Assembly (NCBI RefSeq): GCF_020882245.1 | Contig: NC_083599.1 | Coordinates: forward strand, 76,987,745 to 77,051,744 | DNA from: Rhopalosiphum padi | Lineage: Eukaryota; Arthropoda; Insecta; Hemiptera; Aphididae | Reading direction: 5' to 3' | DNA: 64,000 bases | Part shown: piece after piece, positions 25,161 through 34,527 of the stretch | Layout of the letters: each line of letters opens with the position of its first letter | How positions within the stretch are numbered: the stretch's first letter is position 1 | Notes under the pieces: generated by a model | Database searches by the model: none | Told to the model about the DNA's origin: nothing | The model's input: only the letters and a program-made list of their open reading frames with translations | Position numbers and translations under genes: made by a program

Positions 25161-27827
25161 GAAATATGTGATTGTAGAATTTATTGATGGGGTTCAACTA
25201 GTTCCATGCAATTGGATATCGTCAAACCAAAAAGGAACATTTTATCCAGAAAATATAAACTCAAAGCAATATGACAAACTGGTTCTTAATACTGTTCCAT
25301 ATAAGTCTTCATGGAAAACATTTTCTATAATAAAAATTTGGGGTTCTTCTGGTATTTAAAATTATATTATTGTACGTTATCAAATAATGAATTTTTATTT
25401 TTATTATTATTTAGATAACTTTATTAGGGCAAAACAAAAATTAAAAATTGCCTTGCAATTATCTGAAACTGAAGACTTAAACTCTGAGATTGATGAAGTA
25501 CTTGCAAAAAAAAAACGCAGAGAGCTTGCTGCTAAAAGGGTTAATAAACAAAATATTTTATCACCAAAAAGGATCAAAAGTCAAACTACAAAAGTATCTA
25601 GTTTTTCTATTCCACCACTACCAAAAGATCCATTTAAGTCATTACCTGGTAAGTATTACTAAAAATTAAATTACTTTGTTTAGTTTAATTATGTTGTTTT
25701 ATACTATAAAGTGTTAAATGCTGATCACAAACATGTTGGAAAGAATACTAGAGGTAAAATTATATTTCTTAGTAAATATCTAAATAAACAAATTGGGTAC
25801 TTTTTATTATAAATTTAGTACCTATCAATTTTTCTAGATAACGAATCTTGCAGAAAAAATATTGCACATTTATACTCCCCTTCTACAAGTAAGCAAGATT
25901 GTTCAGTTGATAGAACTTATATTGAAGAAAATACTGAAGGTAAGACAAGTATTAAAGTTTAAAAATCTAAATTCAATTTTTAATATGCATAATTTCTGTT
26001 TTTAGTTTATAAATTGCCCAAGCAGAACAAACATATTTGTAATTCTCCTTCATTTACTCAAAATTCATTTCTAAATAATAAAAACAATTTGTACTTAAAT
26101 CAATTAAAATTATACTCGCCTATTAGTGAAGTTAATATCACCAAAAATACTGGTATGTCTACATTATCAAACGGGTAATATAATACCTGTGATATATTTA
26201 ATTTATTATTAATTACATTTTATAGAAAATGATCTGATGGCATCTCCTCCAATGTTTATTGATAGTCCAATTAAAAGTAATCAAAAAAGGAGCTTTTTTG
26301 ATATGACACCTGAATCTACTAAAAAACATAAAAAAAATGTTGCAGTGAGACAACTATTTTCTTCAACACAGTCAAATATATCAGAAATAGACAATGAAGT
26401 TAATGGTAAAGAATTATAATAATTTTAAATTATCCCTTAACAATATTTGATCTAATATTAATTAAATTGTATAGACAATTATTTGATGGCAACTCCTTCA
26501 ATATTAAATGACAACCCAACTATAAGTGGTAAAAATAATCTTTTTGAAAGTACACCTGAATCTGCTCATAAACATATAAAGCATGTAGCAGTGAGACAAC
26601 TAATTTCTAAGACAGAGTCTGAGATATTAACAAATGACAGTGAAGCTAATGGTAAGAATTAGTATCTTAAATCATATTATACAGCTGATCTATTCTAAAA
26701 ATAAAAATTGTTCTGGTATCTAAATAAATATATATATTTTTCAATTGTAATTTTATGTTTACAGTAAATCATGGTTGTATCTTAAAATTTATTACCTCAA
26801 CATTACCACAACTTAATTCAAAACTCAATAAAATAATTTTAAATCAATCTAAACACGAAGAAATGCTGAAAGATATTTTAAAGAATAATTTAGTACACGA
26901 TGATAGCTTTCATGACAATACTGATTTGGAAGGATTCCCGTTGAATAATTTGAATTCTTTAAAAGAAGTAGATTCAAAACTAAAGTCTGATACATTATAT
27001 TATAAATGTTTGGTATGACAGTTCATAAAATGTTACACATTACTTTTGTTTTATAAAAAAAGCATACATATTTTCCCTAGGTAAAACGATTGAAAGAATT
27101 TGGTGGTAATAATGTATACATGGTGACTAAATGCATAATGGAATTTTTGATAACGGATAATTTAGGGATGCAAATATCATTAACGGGACGTGGAACAAAT
27201 AATAAAAAAAATGAAAAAATGTCTCTGATTTCGTTAACAATATTTAAATTGATAACACGTAAGTAGAATTTATTAATGAAATATATTACTTTTATTGCAA
27301 AGATTATGTTATTATTACTATTAATACTTTATATTGAGAAATTGATTTATCATTTCATTTTTAGTTACATTATTAATATTGGTTTTTAGTTGTTAATTAT
27401 TTAACTTGATAGCAATGAATTTGATGTTAATATATTTATGAGGATGAGAATATATAAAAAATATATAATTGAGTTCTATATGTGAAGTATATTGGTTGTG
27501 TATATATTATATTACATAGATACTTCATTTTCATATCATTAGTTTTTATTTTAAAACTTTGTACTTGATTTAAAATAATAAATAAGTGTATATTTTTAGA
27601 AAGAGTTGAATTAATAGTATGCTAATTATTTCAGTGATAGTCTATTATAATTATAATTTAATTTATTACACTTTCTAATTTTAAATAAATATGTATTTTA
27701 AATTGCAGGAGTTATAATGAAAAATGTATCCGGTTCAACGATAGTTGATGTAAATAAAGCCGTTACTGGATGGTTAAAACATGCCAAAGAAAGATATGGA
27801 AGACGAGATTTAATACATAATACCTAA
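25161..27827 (+). CDS. DUF4806-domain protein of the transposon (ten exons)
   Basis: Exons are 25161-25351, 25415-25648, 25712-25753, 25838-25939, 26006-26152, 26226-26405, 26475-26651, 26765-27012, 27081-27258 and 27709-27827. All have GT-AG borders and consistent phases, giving about 539 aa. The N-terminal exon encodes KYVIVEFIDGVQLVPCNW, the usual start of DUF4806 proteins, then an AKQKLKIALQLSETEDL segment. The C-terminal DUF4806 domain (FGGNNVYMVTKCIMEFL, then VTGWLKHAKERYGRR) is split over the last three exons. The first visible exon starts with the third base of a codon and has no ATG, so the start must come from an upstream exon ending in AT or lie elsewhere. Exons 6 and 7 are tandem duplicates. 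Function is unknown; a DNA-binding accessory role is inferred from its position inside the transposon. Confidence 0.75.
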
Positions 27828-28233
27828 CATACATTATTTGTTACTTTTTTGAAAATATAAATTTACAATTATAAAAATGCATATATTTTATTTCTATTTT
27901 ATTATAATACAGCATGGTAAAGCTGAATGTTGTTATTATAATATTATTAATAACATAATAACTACAATAAAAGAAATATTTACAATTTATTTCAATTTCA
28001 ATAAGTATATTAAAAATTAGTTGTGATTAGATTTGCTAAATGAAGTATTTTTGTTTGAAAAATCTTTGAAAGGAGAATTATAAATAACCTCATGAGGGGT
28101 ATTCCAGTATCTTTTTTTCAATCTAAAATTAATCCTTCACAAGATTCATTTAGGAAACATTGAGACCTAATTGGGATGTATGTATAACATTTTCAGAAAG
28201 TTTCTGGGACCTTAACAGACTGTTTTCAGGAAT

Positions 28234-28303
28234 ATAATGGGATACATGGAGACCATAATGGGATACATGCAGACCCTAATGGGATACGTGCAGACCATAA
28301 TGG
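28234..28303 (+). repeat. Right subterminal tandem repeat
   Basis: About three copies of a 22-bp unit built on TAATGGGATACATGCAGACC start at 28234, 28256 and 28278. They lie 200-270 bp inside the right end of the two-gene transposon. Confidence 0.7.
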
Positions 28304-28473
28304 TCCGTGTTTAATGCTTGGTCCAGTTGGTTCCTGGCAGGCAGTCTTGTGGAAAGTCCGAACTCGGACATTTGGAATCCTACAGACCGTCTTGGACTTA
28401 CCCAGACCGGTCCGGGATTTAAATAGGTACTTCCTATCAAGAGTCTCAGAGTCTGAAAATACAGTCCTAAGAC

Positions 28474-28503
28474 CTTCCTGGGAGGGTCTATGTGCTGTTA
28501 GGG
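28474..28503 (-). repeat. Right terminal inverted repeat of two-gene transposon
   Basis: Ends with TGTGCTGTTAGGG followed by TA; inverted match to 20199-20211. Only 142 bp separate it from the target duplication of the Polinton. Confidence 0.7.
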
Positions 28504-28645
28504 TATGTCAATAGCCATTTCAAATAAGTGTAGTACATACTACATATGACGATAGTTGTATACATACTAAGGTAATTATTTATATAATTTTTCGTTAGGC
28601 ATGTTATTTTTAAATGTAACCTCCACCGACATTATAATAAATGTA

Positions 28646-28651
28646 GGTATC
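28646..28651 (+). repeat. Polinton target-site duplication, left
   Basis: GGTATC directly precedes the element and is repeated exactly at 46183-46188. Six bases is the length known for Polinton integrases. Confidence 0.95.
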
Positions 28652-29105
28652 AGTAGTATGTATTTGTATGTTCTGAGCACTTTTGGGCAGGGAGATTTTA
28701 AAAGTTTAAGGGGGACTTTCCCCCTCAAGCCATTTTTTTTTTCCCTGTAACACGAAAAACACTGTTTTTTCAAAAACCATAATGTATGTTCTGAGCACTT
28801 TTGGGCAGGGAGATTTTAAAAGTTTAAGGGGGACTATCCGCCTCAAGCCATTTTTTTTTTTCCCTGTAACACGAAAAACACTGTTTTTTCAAAAACCATA
28901 ATGTATGTTCTGAGCACTTTTGGGCAGGGAGATTTTAAAAAATCAAGCGGGACTATCCGCCTCAAGCCATTTTTTTTTTCCCTGTAACACGAAAAAACAC
29001 TGTTTTTTCAAAAACCATAATGTATGTTCTGAGCACTTTTAGGCAGGGAGATTTTAAAAAATCAAGCGGGACTATCCGCCTCAAGCCATTTTTTTTTTCC
29101 CTGTA
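28652..29105 (+). repeat. Left Polinton TIR, built of four 118-119 bp tandem units
   Basis: Units are anchored on TTCTGAGCAC at 28671, 28789, 28908 and 29027. Each contains an arm (GGGACT...CC), TCAAGCCA, a T-tract and CCCTGTAACACG. The fourth unit breaks off at CCCTGTA. The outermost unit has GGGGGACTTTCCCCC (28710-28724); unit 2 is intermediate; units 3 and 4 have GCGGGACTATCCGC. The same order is mirrored at the right end. Confidence 0.95.
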
Positions 29106-29146
29106 TATCATACATATTGGTTACACTGTATCTTTTAAAAAAATGT

Positions 29147-29182
29147 TATAAATTGTTTATTTAATCCACTTTAGTTCAGTTA
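29147..29182 (+). promoter_or_regulatory. Core promoter of the BIR gene
   Basis: TATAAATT begins at 29147 and a TCAGT initiator has its A at 29178, 31 nt apart. This predicts a leader of about 87 nt before the ATG at 29265. It lies just inside the left TIR. Confidence 0.55.
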
Positions 29183-29264
29183 GTAATAAACCTTCGTTTG
29201 ATCAAGTTCTGTTATTTTCTGTTAAAACATTTTTTTTGTAAGTGAATATTTTCAGTTTTAAAAA

Positions 29265-29669
29265 ATGAATTTTCGAAAATTTAGCAACAATTTTTGCTCA
29301 CTTGTTACTTTAGTACGAAACAATGTATATCCTGCACATCCACAATATACTACATTTTCATCAAGATTGAAAACATTCAATTTATTTCCACTAACTTCAT
29401 CTCAAGATAAATACTCATTAGCTGAATGCGGTTTTATATATTCAGGAAAAAAAGATATCGTTGAATGTTTTTGCTGTGGACTTATCTTACATAATTGGGA
29501 AAAAGATGATAATCCATGGATCGAACACTCAAGATGGAATCCGAAATGTATATATGTTCTATTATCAAAAGGAAATCAGTTTATTGAAAATGTGATAAAA
29601 AAATACGGTAATATTAACAACATTTGTGAATGTAATTGTGAATCTAGGTCATATGATACTGTTTTCTGA
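29265..29669 (+). CDS. BIR-domain protein (IAP-like), no RING
   Basis: A single BIR domain covers residues 30-100 of 134. It has RLKTF (R34), AECGFIYSG, and zinc ligands C68, C71, H88 and C95 in the pattern CxxC...EHxRWxPxC. BIR proteins bind caspases or other signalling proteins and often block apoptosis. No RING finger follows, so ubiquitin ligase activity is not expected; the short tail is cysteine-rich (CECNCES). It is the first gene of the element, downstream of a TATA/Inr promoter, and AATAAA follows the stop. It was probably captured from an insect host or another virus. A protective role for the element is inference. Confidence 0.85.
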   Translation: MNFRKFSNNFCSLVTLVRNNVYPAHPQYTTFSSRLKTFNLFPLTSSQDKYSLAECGFIYSGKKDIVECFCCGLILHNWEKDDNPWIEHSRWNPKCIYVLLSKGNQFIENVIKKYGNINNICECNCESRSYDTVF

Positions 29670-29772
29670 CAAATTGTATGATTCTAACTTCTAACTTTTT
29701 TATGCTATGGTAAATAAATATTTATTATTATAATAAATAATTTAATTGTGTTAATACATGATATAATACCTC

Positions 29773-29912
29773 GTGAACATGTGGCCTAGTGGGATAACGC
29801 GTCTAGTTTAAATTAAATATGTTAATGTTTATAAAATTTCAGGTTCTATGGTTAGGTAAGTAGGTAAGTATAATAGCCCTTTACTCGTTATCTGACTTGG
29901 CCACATGTTCAC
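29773..29912. mobile_element. Foldback/MITE-like hairpin inside the Polinton
   Basis: GTGAACATGTGGCC (29773-29786) is perfectly inverted at 29899-29912. A second matched stretch, GATAACG, lies inside each arm, giving arms of about 29 bp with few mismatches around a ~80-bp AT-rich centre. The left arm resembles a tRNA A box (GGCCTAGTGGGATAACGCG) and a weak B-box-like AGGTTC lies inside, but no tRNA fold is complete. A C-rich run lies just beyond it. Confidence 0.5.
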
Positions 29913-30132
29913 ATTTTTTTTTTTTTTTTAAATGTCTAGACCCCCCCCCCCATAGGTTTAGTATATAATATGTAGAAGTAAATAAAAATTACTAGTTTAA
30001 GCTAAGCTTCCTACTGATCATATTCATACTTAAAAACAATAGCTCTTTACTACATTTTTTTTTTTTAATATTTTAGAAAATTATTGTTGTTCAAAAAGTG
30101 TTCACCATTGGTAGAACTCATCAACATATAAT

Positions 30133-30753
30133 ATGAATCCATCACTCGTTGTATCAAAATCAGTGTTCGATATCCGTCCTTTTAGCAAGAAAAGTGTGAC
30201 GGTTGGACTTCTAGTTAATAAACAGATTTCAATTATTATATTATTAGAATGTAAATTAACTAAAAAAGTTGTAACGCTTGATCTAGAACAGTGGTGCACA
30301 TTAATGTGTGAAAACAATTTTAATACAATTATTAATAATTTACATACTCGATGTAAACGTGTTAGAATTTCAGACAACTTTTTCTACTCTGTTAACGTAA
30401 ACCAATCAACTATTGTTTTATATTCTAATGATAATTACATAACATTATCTCATGTTGATCTTCATCGTTTAAAACAATTACAACATTGTATAGACTTGTA
30501 TATAGTTGAAAAACAGAAAAAGTTGGAATCATACCAAAAAACATTCGATACAGCTTACGCGTTAATCAAGGCTGACGTAAACGGGTTACCATTGTCTTGT
30601 CAACGAAACGAGTTTACAAACCAATATATTCAAAATTATGATTTCAGCTATAGCAATATACAAAGTGATGATATTTCATTCATGTACGAGCTATTACAAT
30701 TTCATTTTAATTCTTTATCAAACATGATTTTGCAGGATTTAATAATATTGTAA
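30133..30753 (+). CDS. Polinton accessory protein, 206 aa, unknown
   Basis: One intact frame between the hairpin repeat and the antisense spliced gene, with which it converges. The N-terminal half alternates short hydrophobic strands (VGLLVNKQISIIILLEC, VVTLDLEQW, STIVLYSN), suggesting a beta-rich domain. The C-terminal half is more helical (HRLKQLQHCIDLYIVEKQKK). No signal peptide or membrane span is clear. A splice-acceptor-like TTTTAG lies upstream at about 30074, so an untranslated leader exon is possible. I do not recognise the family. The ORF length and non-repetitive composition support a real gene. Confidence 0.6.
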   Translation: MNPSLVVSKSVFDIRPFSKKSVTVGLLVNKQISIIILLECKLTKKVVTLDLEQWCTLMCENNFNTIINNLHTRCKRVRISDNFFYSVNVNQSTIVLYSNDNYITLSHVDLHRLKQLQHCIDLYIVEKQKKLESYQKTFDTAYALIKADVNGLPLSCQRNEFTNQYIQNYDFSYSNIQSDDISFMYELLQFHFNSLSNMILQDLIIL

Positions 30754-31022
30754 TAAAAAAAATATATATATATTTATGAATTATGACTTTTTCAAAATAT
30801 TTCGCTATCGAAAAAAATATATCATTATTTATTAATACTGCTTATATAGTTATATATTAACTATTAATAATAATTTTTATATTATTTTTTTTTTTTTATT
30901 TTAACCTATGAATGTATTATTTTTTTTTTTATTTAAATAAAATAGACATAATATATTGTAATTAAAGTTTTATTATTTATTAAATGATTTCCACCACTAT
31001 TATAAACATAGTTTATTACATA

Positions 31023-31920
31023 TCAAATACGTGTAATTTTTTTCTTTGAATCCTTCATAAATCGGTCGAAAAGTGTTTGAACCAATTCATTTAGTTCACT
31101 CGATATGGCTTGGTCCTTTGCCTGATCGGTTATTGAAAGTTTCATCGAACACTCAGCATGTTTCCATCTATAAAAAATATTCATACAAAAATTATTTTTT
31201 ATAATAATATCTTACTTTAAAAATAAATAACTATAGTATTAATGTATACTATAGTTATTTAGTTATATTCGAAGCGCGATAGTAAAATAATATTATATAT
31301 CACCTGTCCTTAGAATCAACATGCTCAATGTTTTTTGTTTTATAATGCGACAACGTCCAATAGTCAGTCGATTTTTCGTCAGCAGGTGCCTTTACAATTA
31401 AAATCCCATCGTCTTGCCGAATGCTCATTGAATTTCTGACTTCGAGTGCAATTTTGTGATCTTTCATCATTTTCCCAATTTTATCTCGATAAGAAACATT
31501 CTTTTAAAAAAAATAATTTAATTATAATTTTGTTCACCTGATGGGTTATGTAAAATCACTCACTTTTTTCGATTTTTTTCCATTATTTTTTTTCTCACAT
31601 ACCCTCTTTTGACCACCCGGTTTTGTTCCAGTTTTTCTATCTTGCGCTTCTATCATATCCACCTATAACAATATTTAAGCGATTAGTTAATGTTTTTTAG
31701 TTTATACACAGTTTTAATTAAATGTTTAATAATTTCAACATTTAAAAAAGTAATAGTAACGTTATATTTATCTTTACCAACTATGGCTTAATATTTGATT
31801 CTATTTAAATATAAAATAATATATCTATATAAATATATAGACATATTTTTTTTTTTTTATACTTACATCGCTTACAGCAAAGGATTCTTCATCATCACTC
31901 CTAAATGAATTGACCGACAT
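31023..31920 (-). CDS. Four-exon Polinton gene of unknown function, 164 aa
   Basis: Exons are 31920-31867, 31662-31564, 31500-31304 and 31167-31023. All introns are GT-AG (GTAAGT, GTGAGT and GTGATA donors) and 63-204 nt long, and every phase joins cleanly to a TGA stop. AATAAA follows at 31017-31012. The product has an acidic N-terminus (SDDEESFAVSD), a basic Lys-rich stretch near residues 27-52 that may be a nuclear signal, a conserved-looking centre (DYWTLSHYKTKN) and a basic C-terminus. A TATA/Inr promoter lies about 115 nt upstream, and a five-codon upstream ORF begins near the cap site. The family is unknown. A nuclear or regulatory role is a guess from composition. Confidence 0.75.
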
Positions 31921-32033
31921 TATTTAGAATGAGAAGTACTTAGAAGTACTTAGAAAAGTATTTTAATTTAATAAAAAAATAGAAAACTATTTGTATAAAA
32001 ACATGGACTCGCTGTAGACTCGTTGAAGTAGAC

Positions 32034-32066
32034 TGAAAAAGTTATATCAAAAGGCTTCCTTATATA
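32034..32066 (-). promoter_or_regulatory. Core promoter of the spliced antisense gene
   Basis: On the minus strand TATATAAGG starts at 32066 and a TCAGT initiator has its A at 32034, 32 nt downstream. AGTCC about 26-30 nt further on resembles a downstream promoter element. The tandem-repeat array begins just upstream of it. Confidence 0.6.
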
Positions 32067-32097
32067 TGTGTTCTCTCCCCGGTCACAAGTAGTCTGA

Positions 32098-32985
32098 GTT
32101 CATTATACGACCTCACCCTCGTTATTACATTCTTCAAAACCAGATTTCTTTTTTTTTTTACCTATTTAATACATTAATCAATAATAACCTTTTCTTATTT
32201 ACAGATAAGCAGATTTCATAGTTTAATATATAATATGTAAATAACTCAAATTAATAATAGTTCTGAGAATTGCCAGTATTTTCGAAACGTGTTCGACTGT
32301 TTTTATTTAAAGTTCATTATACGACTACGACCTCGCCACTATATAATCTTTAAACCCAGGGTTTTTTTACCTATTTACTATATTTTGACATTTAACAATA
32401 ATAACAGGTTCTTATTTGCAGATATACAGATTTCATTTTTTTTTTTTTAGTATATAATGTACAAATATTTCAAATTAATAATAGTTCTGAGAATTGACAG
32501 TATTTTCGAAACGTGTTGGTCAATGTTTTTATTTAAAGTTCATTATACGACTACGACCTCGTCACTATATAATCTTTAAACCTAGAGTTTTTTACCTATT
32601 TAATATATTTAACAATAATAACCGGTTTTTTTATAAAGTTCATTACACGACCACGACATCATTACTATAATCTTCAAACCCAGGATGTTTTTATCTATTT
32701 AATATATTTTGGCATTTAGCAATAATAACTATTCTTATTTACAGATATACAGATTTCATATTTTTTAGTATATAATGTGCAAATATCTCAAATTAATCAT
32801 AGTTCTGAGAATTGACAGTATTTTTCGAAACGTGTTCGTTAATGTTTTTATTTAAAGTTCATTATACGACTACGACCTCGTCACTATCGTTATATGATAT
32901 AATCTTTAAACCCAGAGTTTTTTTTTACCTATTTAATATATTTTAGCATTTAGCAATAATAACAGGTTCTTAATTACAGAAATGC
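32098..32985. repeat. Tandem array of ~214-226 bp non-coding units
   Basis: Copies anchored on GTTCATTATACGAC begin at 32098, 32312, 32538, 32638 (a shortened 100-bp unit precedes it) and 32857. Full units contain CAATAATAAC, a TTACAGATA tract, AGTTCTGAGAATTG and TTTTCGAAACGTGTT. No frame stays open. Position and repetition suggest an enhancer, replication or packaging element, or simply expanded spacer. Confidence 0.8.
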
Positions 32986-33681
32986 GGATATCGTATTAAA
33001 ATATAACCTCCGACTCTGTAAACATAATATGAATATCATAAAAAAAATAGTATACTTTCTATTAACACAATTGATTATAAGATTTTTAAAGAGATGGAAA
33101 ATTGAGTACTATATAATAAGGAAACATTTTTTTAAAAACATTCAGTTTTATTGTGAACACAAGTATACGCAGAACACCAACATTTTTTTTTCAAACATCT
33201 ACAGAAATTTAAATGTAAGTACTTATTGTTATTATTTCAGTTTTTATTGTATTATATAAAATTATTTATAATGAATCTAAAATTTTTTTTTTAAAAAATA
33301 AATAAATAGTTGAATATAATACCAACTTTTATCATAATAACGCTACAGTAATGTAGCCTATATTATACGTCAGGTAACATTTTATTTAAAACAAAATAAA
33401 CGATAATAATATGATAAAATTCAATATTTTCGTTCTTAAGGATAAAAGAAATATCGATAATATTATAACCATTAAAAGAATATTAAAAATGATCTAATAC
33501 AAGTTTTTTTTATTTTTTTAAAATTTTTTCTATCGGTCTATTTTATTTAAATATTGTCTATTAATGAAATAAATTAAACATTTTTTTTTTAACCATTTTT
33601 ATTACTAGTAATAGTCCTAATCTATACTTAACAATAAAAAAAATATATAATATAAATACTTATAAATTAAAGAATAATACA

Positions 33682-33873
33682 ATGGAATCTCAAATCAAAT
33701 ATGTCAACACATTAATCGAGGAAAAATTAAATCAAAGACAGCAAAATGATGAATTTTCAAATAGAGAGGAAGAAATTAAAAAAGAAAAGATTAGAATAAT
33801 AAATAAAAATATTCGTCAGGCATATAAAAAAAAAAATACCGAACCTAGTAGAAATAATAAATTTAAGAGATGA
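33682..33873 (+). CDS. Small charged helical protein, 63 aa
   Basis: A short frame rich in Lys, Glu, Gln and Arg, with a predicted helical/coiled-coil core (LIEEKLNQRQQNDEF then EEEIKKEKIRIINKNIRQ). Its TGA stop overlaps the ATG of the next small ORF (ATGA). Unknown function. The tight overlap is the main evidence that it is translated. Confidence 0.45.
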   Translation: MESQIKYVNTLIEEKLNQRQQNDEFSNREEEIKKEKIRIINKNIRQAYKKKNTEPSRNNKFKR

Positions 33874-34046
33874 AAAAAATAACATTTTTAAGCGAGTACA
33901 ATTATACTAATTATATTGGTTTACAATGCGATAGACGCATACGCAAAAATTTATCAAATTTGTATGATCAACTAGACGATCTAAAAAATGGTAATTGCGA
34001 ATTTGTTTCTATATTAAATTATAATCGTCCGATTTCAAATCACTAG
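33870..34046 (+). CDS. Small protein, 58 aa, overlapping the previous stop
   Basis: Starts at the ATG inside ATGA, where the upstream 63-aa ORF ends, and stops at TAG. The product has YNYTNYIGLQCDRRIRKNL and LYDQLDDLKNG. This looks like translational coupling by termination-reinitiation. The family is not recognised. Compare the similar overlaps in the virion cluster. Confidence 0.4.
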   Translation: MKKITFLSEYNYTNYIGLQCDRRIRKNLSNLYDQLDDLKNGNCEFVSILNYNRPISNH

Positions 34047-34527
34047 TTATTCAATTAACCATATTTAATTTAGTTTTATTTTAATGTTATTATTGATTAA
34101 ACTATTATTAATTGTTATTTTTATAAAATAAAAAAATAAATATATCAACATTCTGAATTATTTTTTTTACTTTAACAAAAAAATAAAGAATATTAGGTAT
34201 ACACTGAACCTAAATAGAAAATAAACATTGCTAATGATATGAAACTGTTTTAATATAAATAATTATAAAGATGAAGATAAAAAGTTTTTTTGAAAAGCGG
34301 AAATTTAAGTTAATCACAGAATAATGAGTACTATTTGTATCAACAATAAAATAAATATTAAATATTATAATTATGTTTTTCAAAAAATACTGTCCATTTA
34401 TAATAAATAGCATGTAATACATTTGGTTAACATTAATTTTCAATCTTAACTCGTCAACTATTGATATGAAATAAGACAAGTATTGTTTTTGTAAATAGTT
34501 CATATATTCGTAAAATTTTCATAGAAA
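34047..34527. other. Spacer
   Basis: Very AT-rich. A 90-codon minus-strand frame consists mostly of Ile/Phe/Tyr/Asn and is probably compositional. Confidence 0.4.

Larger units (their letters stand above)
20199..28503 (+). mobile_element. Two-gene DNA transposon (transposase + DUF4806 protein)
   Basis: The ends are inverted: CCCTAACAGCACA at 20199 and TGTGCTGTTAGGG ending at 28503. Each is flanked by TA (20197-20198 and 28504-28505). Further imperfect matching (GACC, TCCC, GG) continues inside. Both ends have subterminal repeats carrying TAACAG or ATGGGAT motifs, as is usual for sites bound by a transposon-encoded protein. Between them lie two spliced plus-strand genes: a CACTA-like transposase and a DUF4806 protein. 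The 8.3-kb unit is therefore read as one autonomous-type element. Family-level naming is uncertain: a TA target is not classic for CACTA. Confidence 0.7.

Noticed and set aside
28314..28514. 66-codon ORF at the right end of the two-gene transposon
   Set aside because: It lies in the subterminal repeats and TIR, which explains its composition.
29773..29912. tRNA-Arg gene
   Set aside because: Only the A-box-like stretch fits; no cloverleaf, no proper B box or acceptor stem. Treated as a hairpin repeat.
33029..33259. 76-codon ORF after the tandem array
   Set aside because: Ile/Phe/Tyr/Asn-rich and in very AT-rich DNA; a GTAAGT...TTTCAG pair inside is only 26 nt, too short for a real intron.
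34231..34503. 90-codon minus-strand ORF in the Polinton
   Set aside because: Hydrophobic low-complexity composition matches random AT-rich translation.
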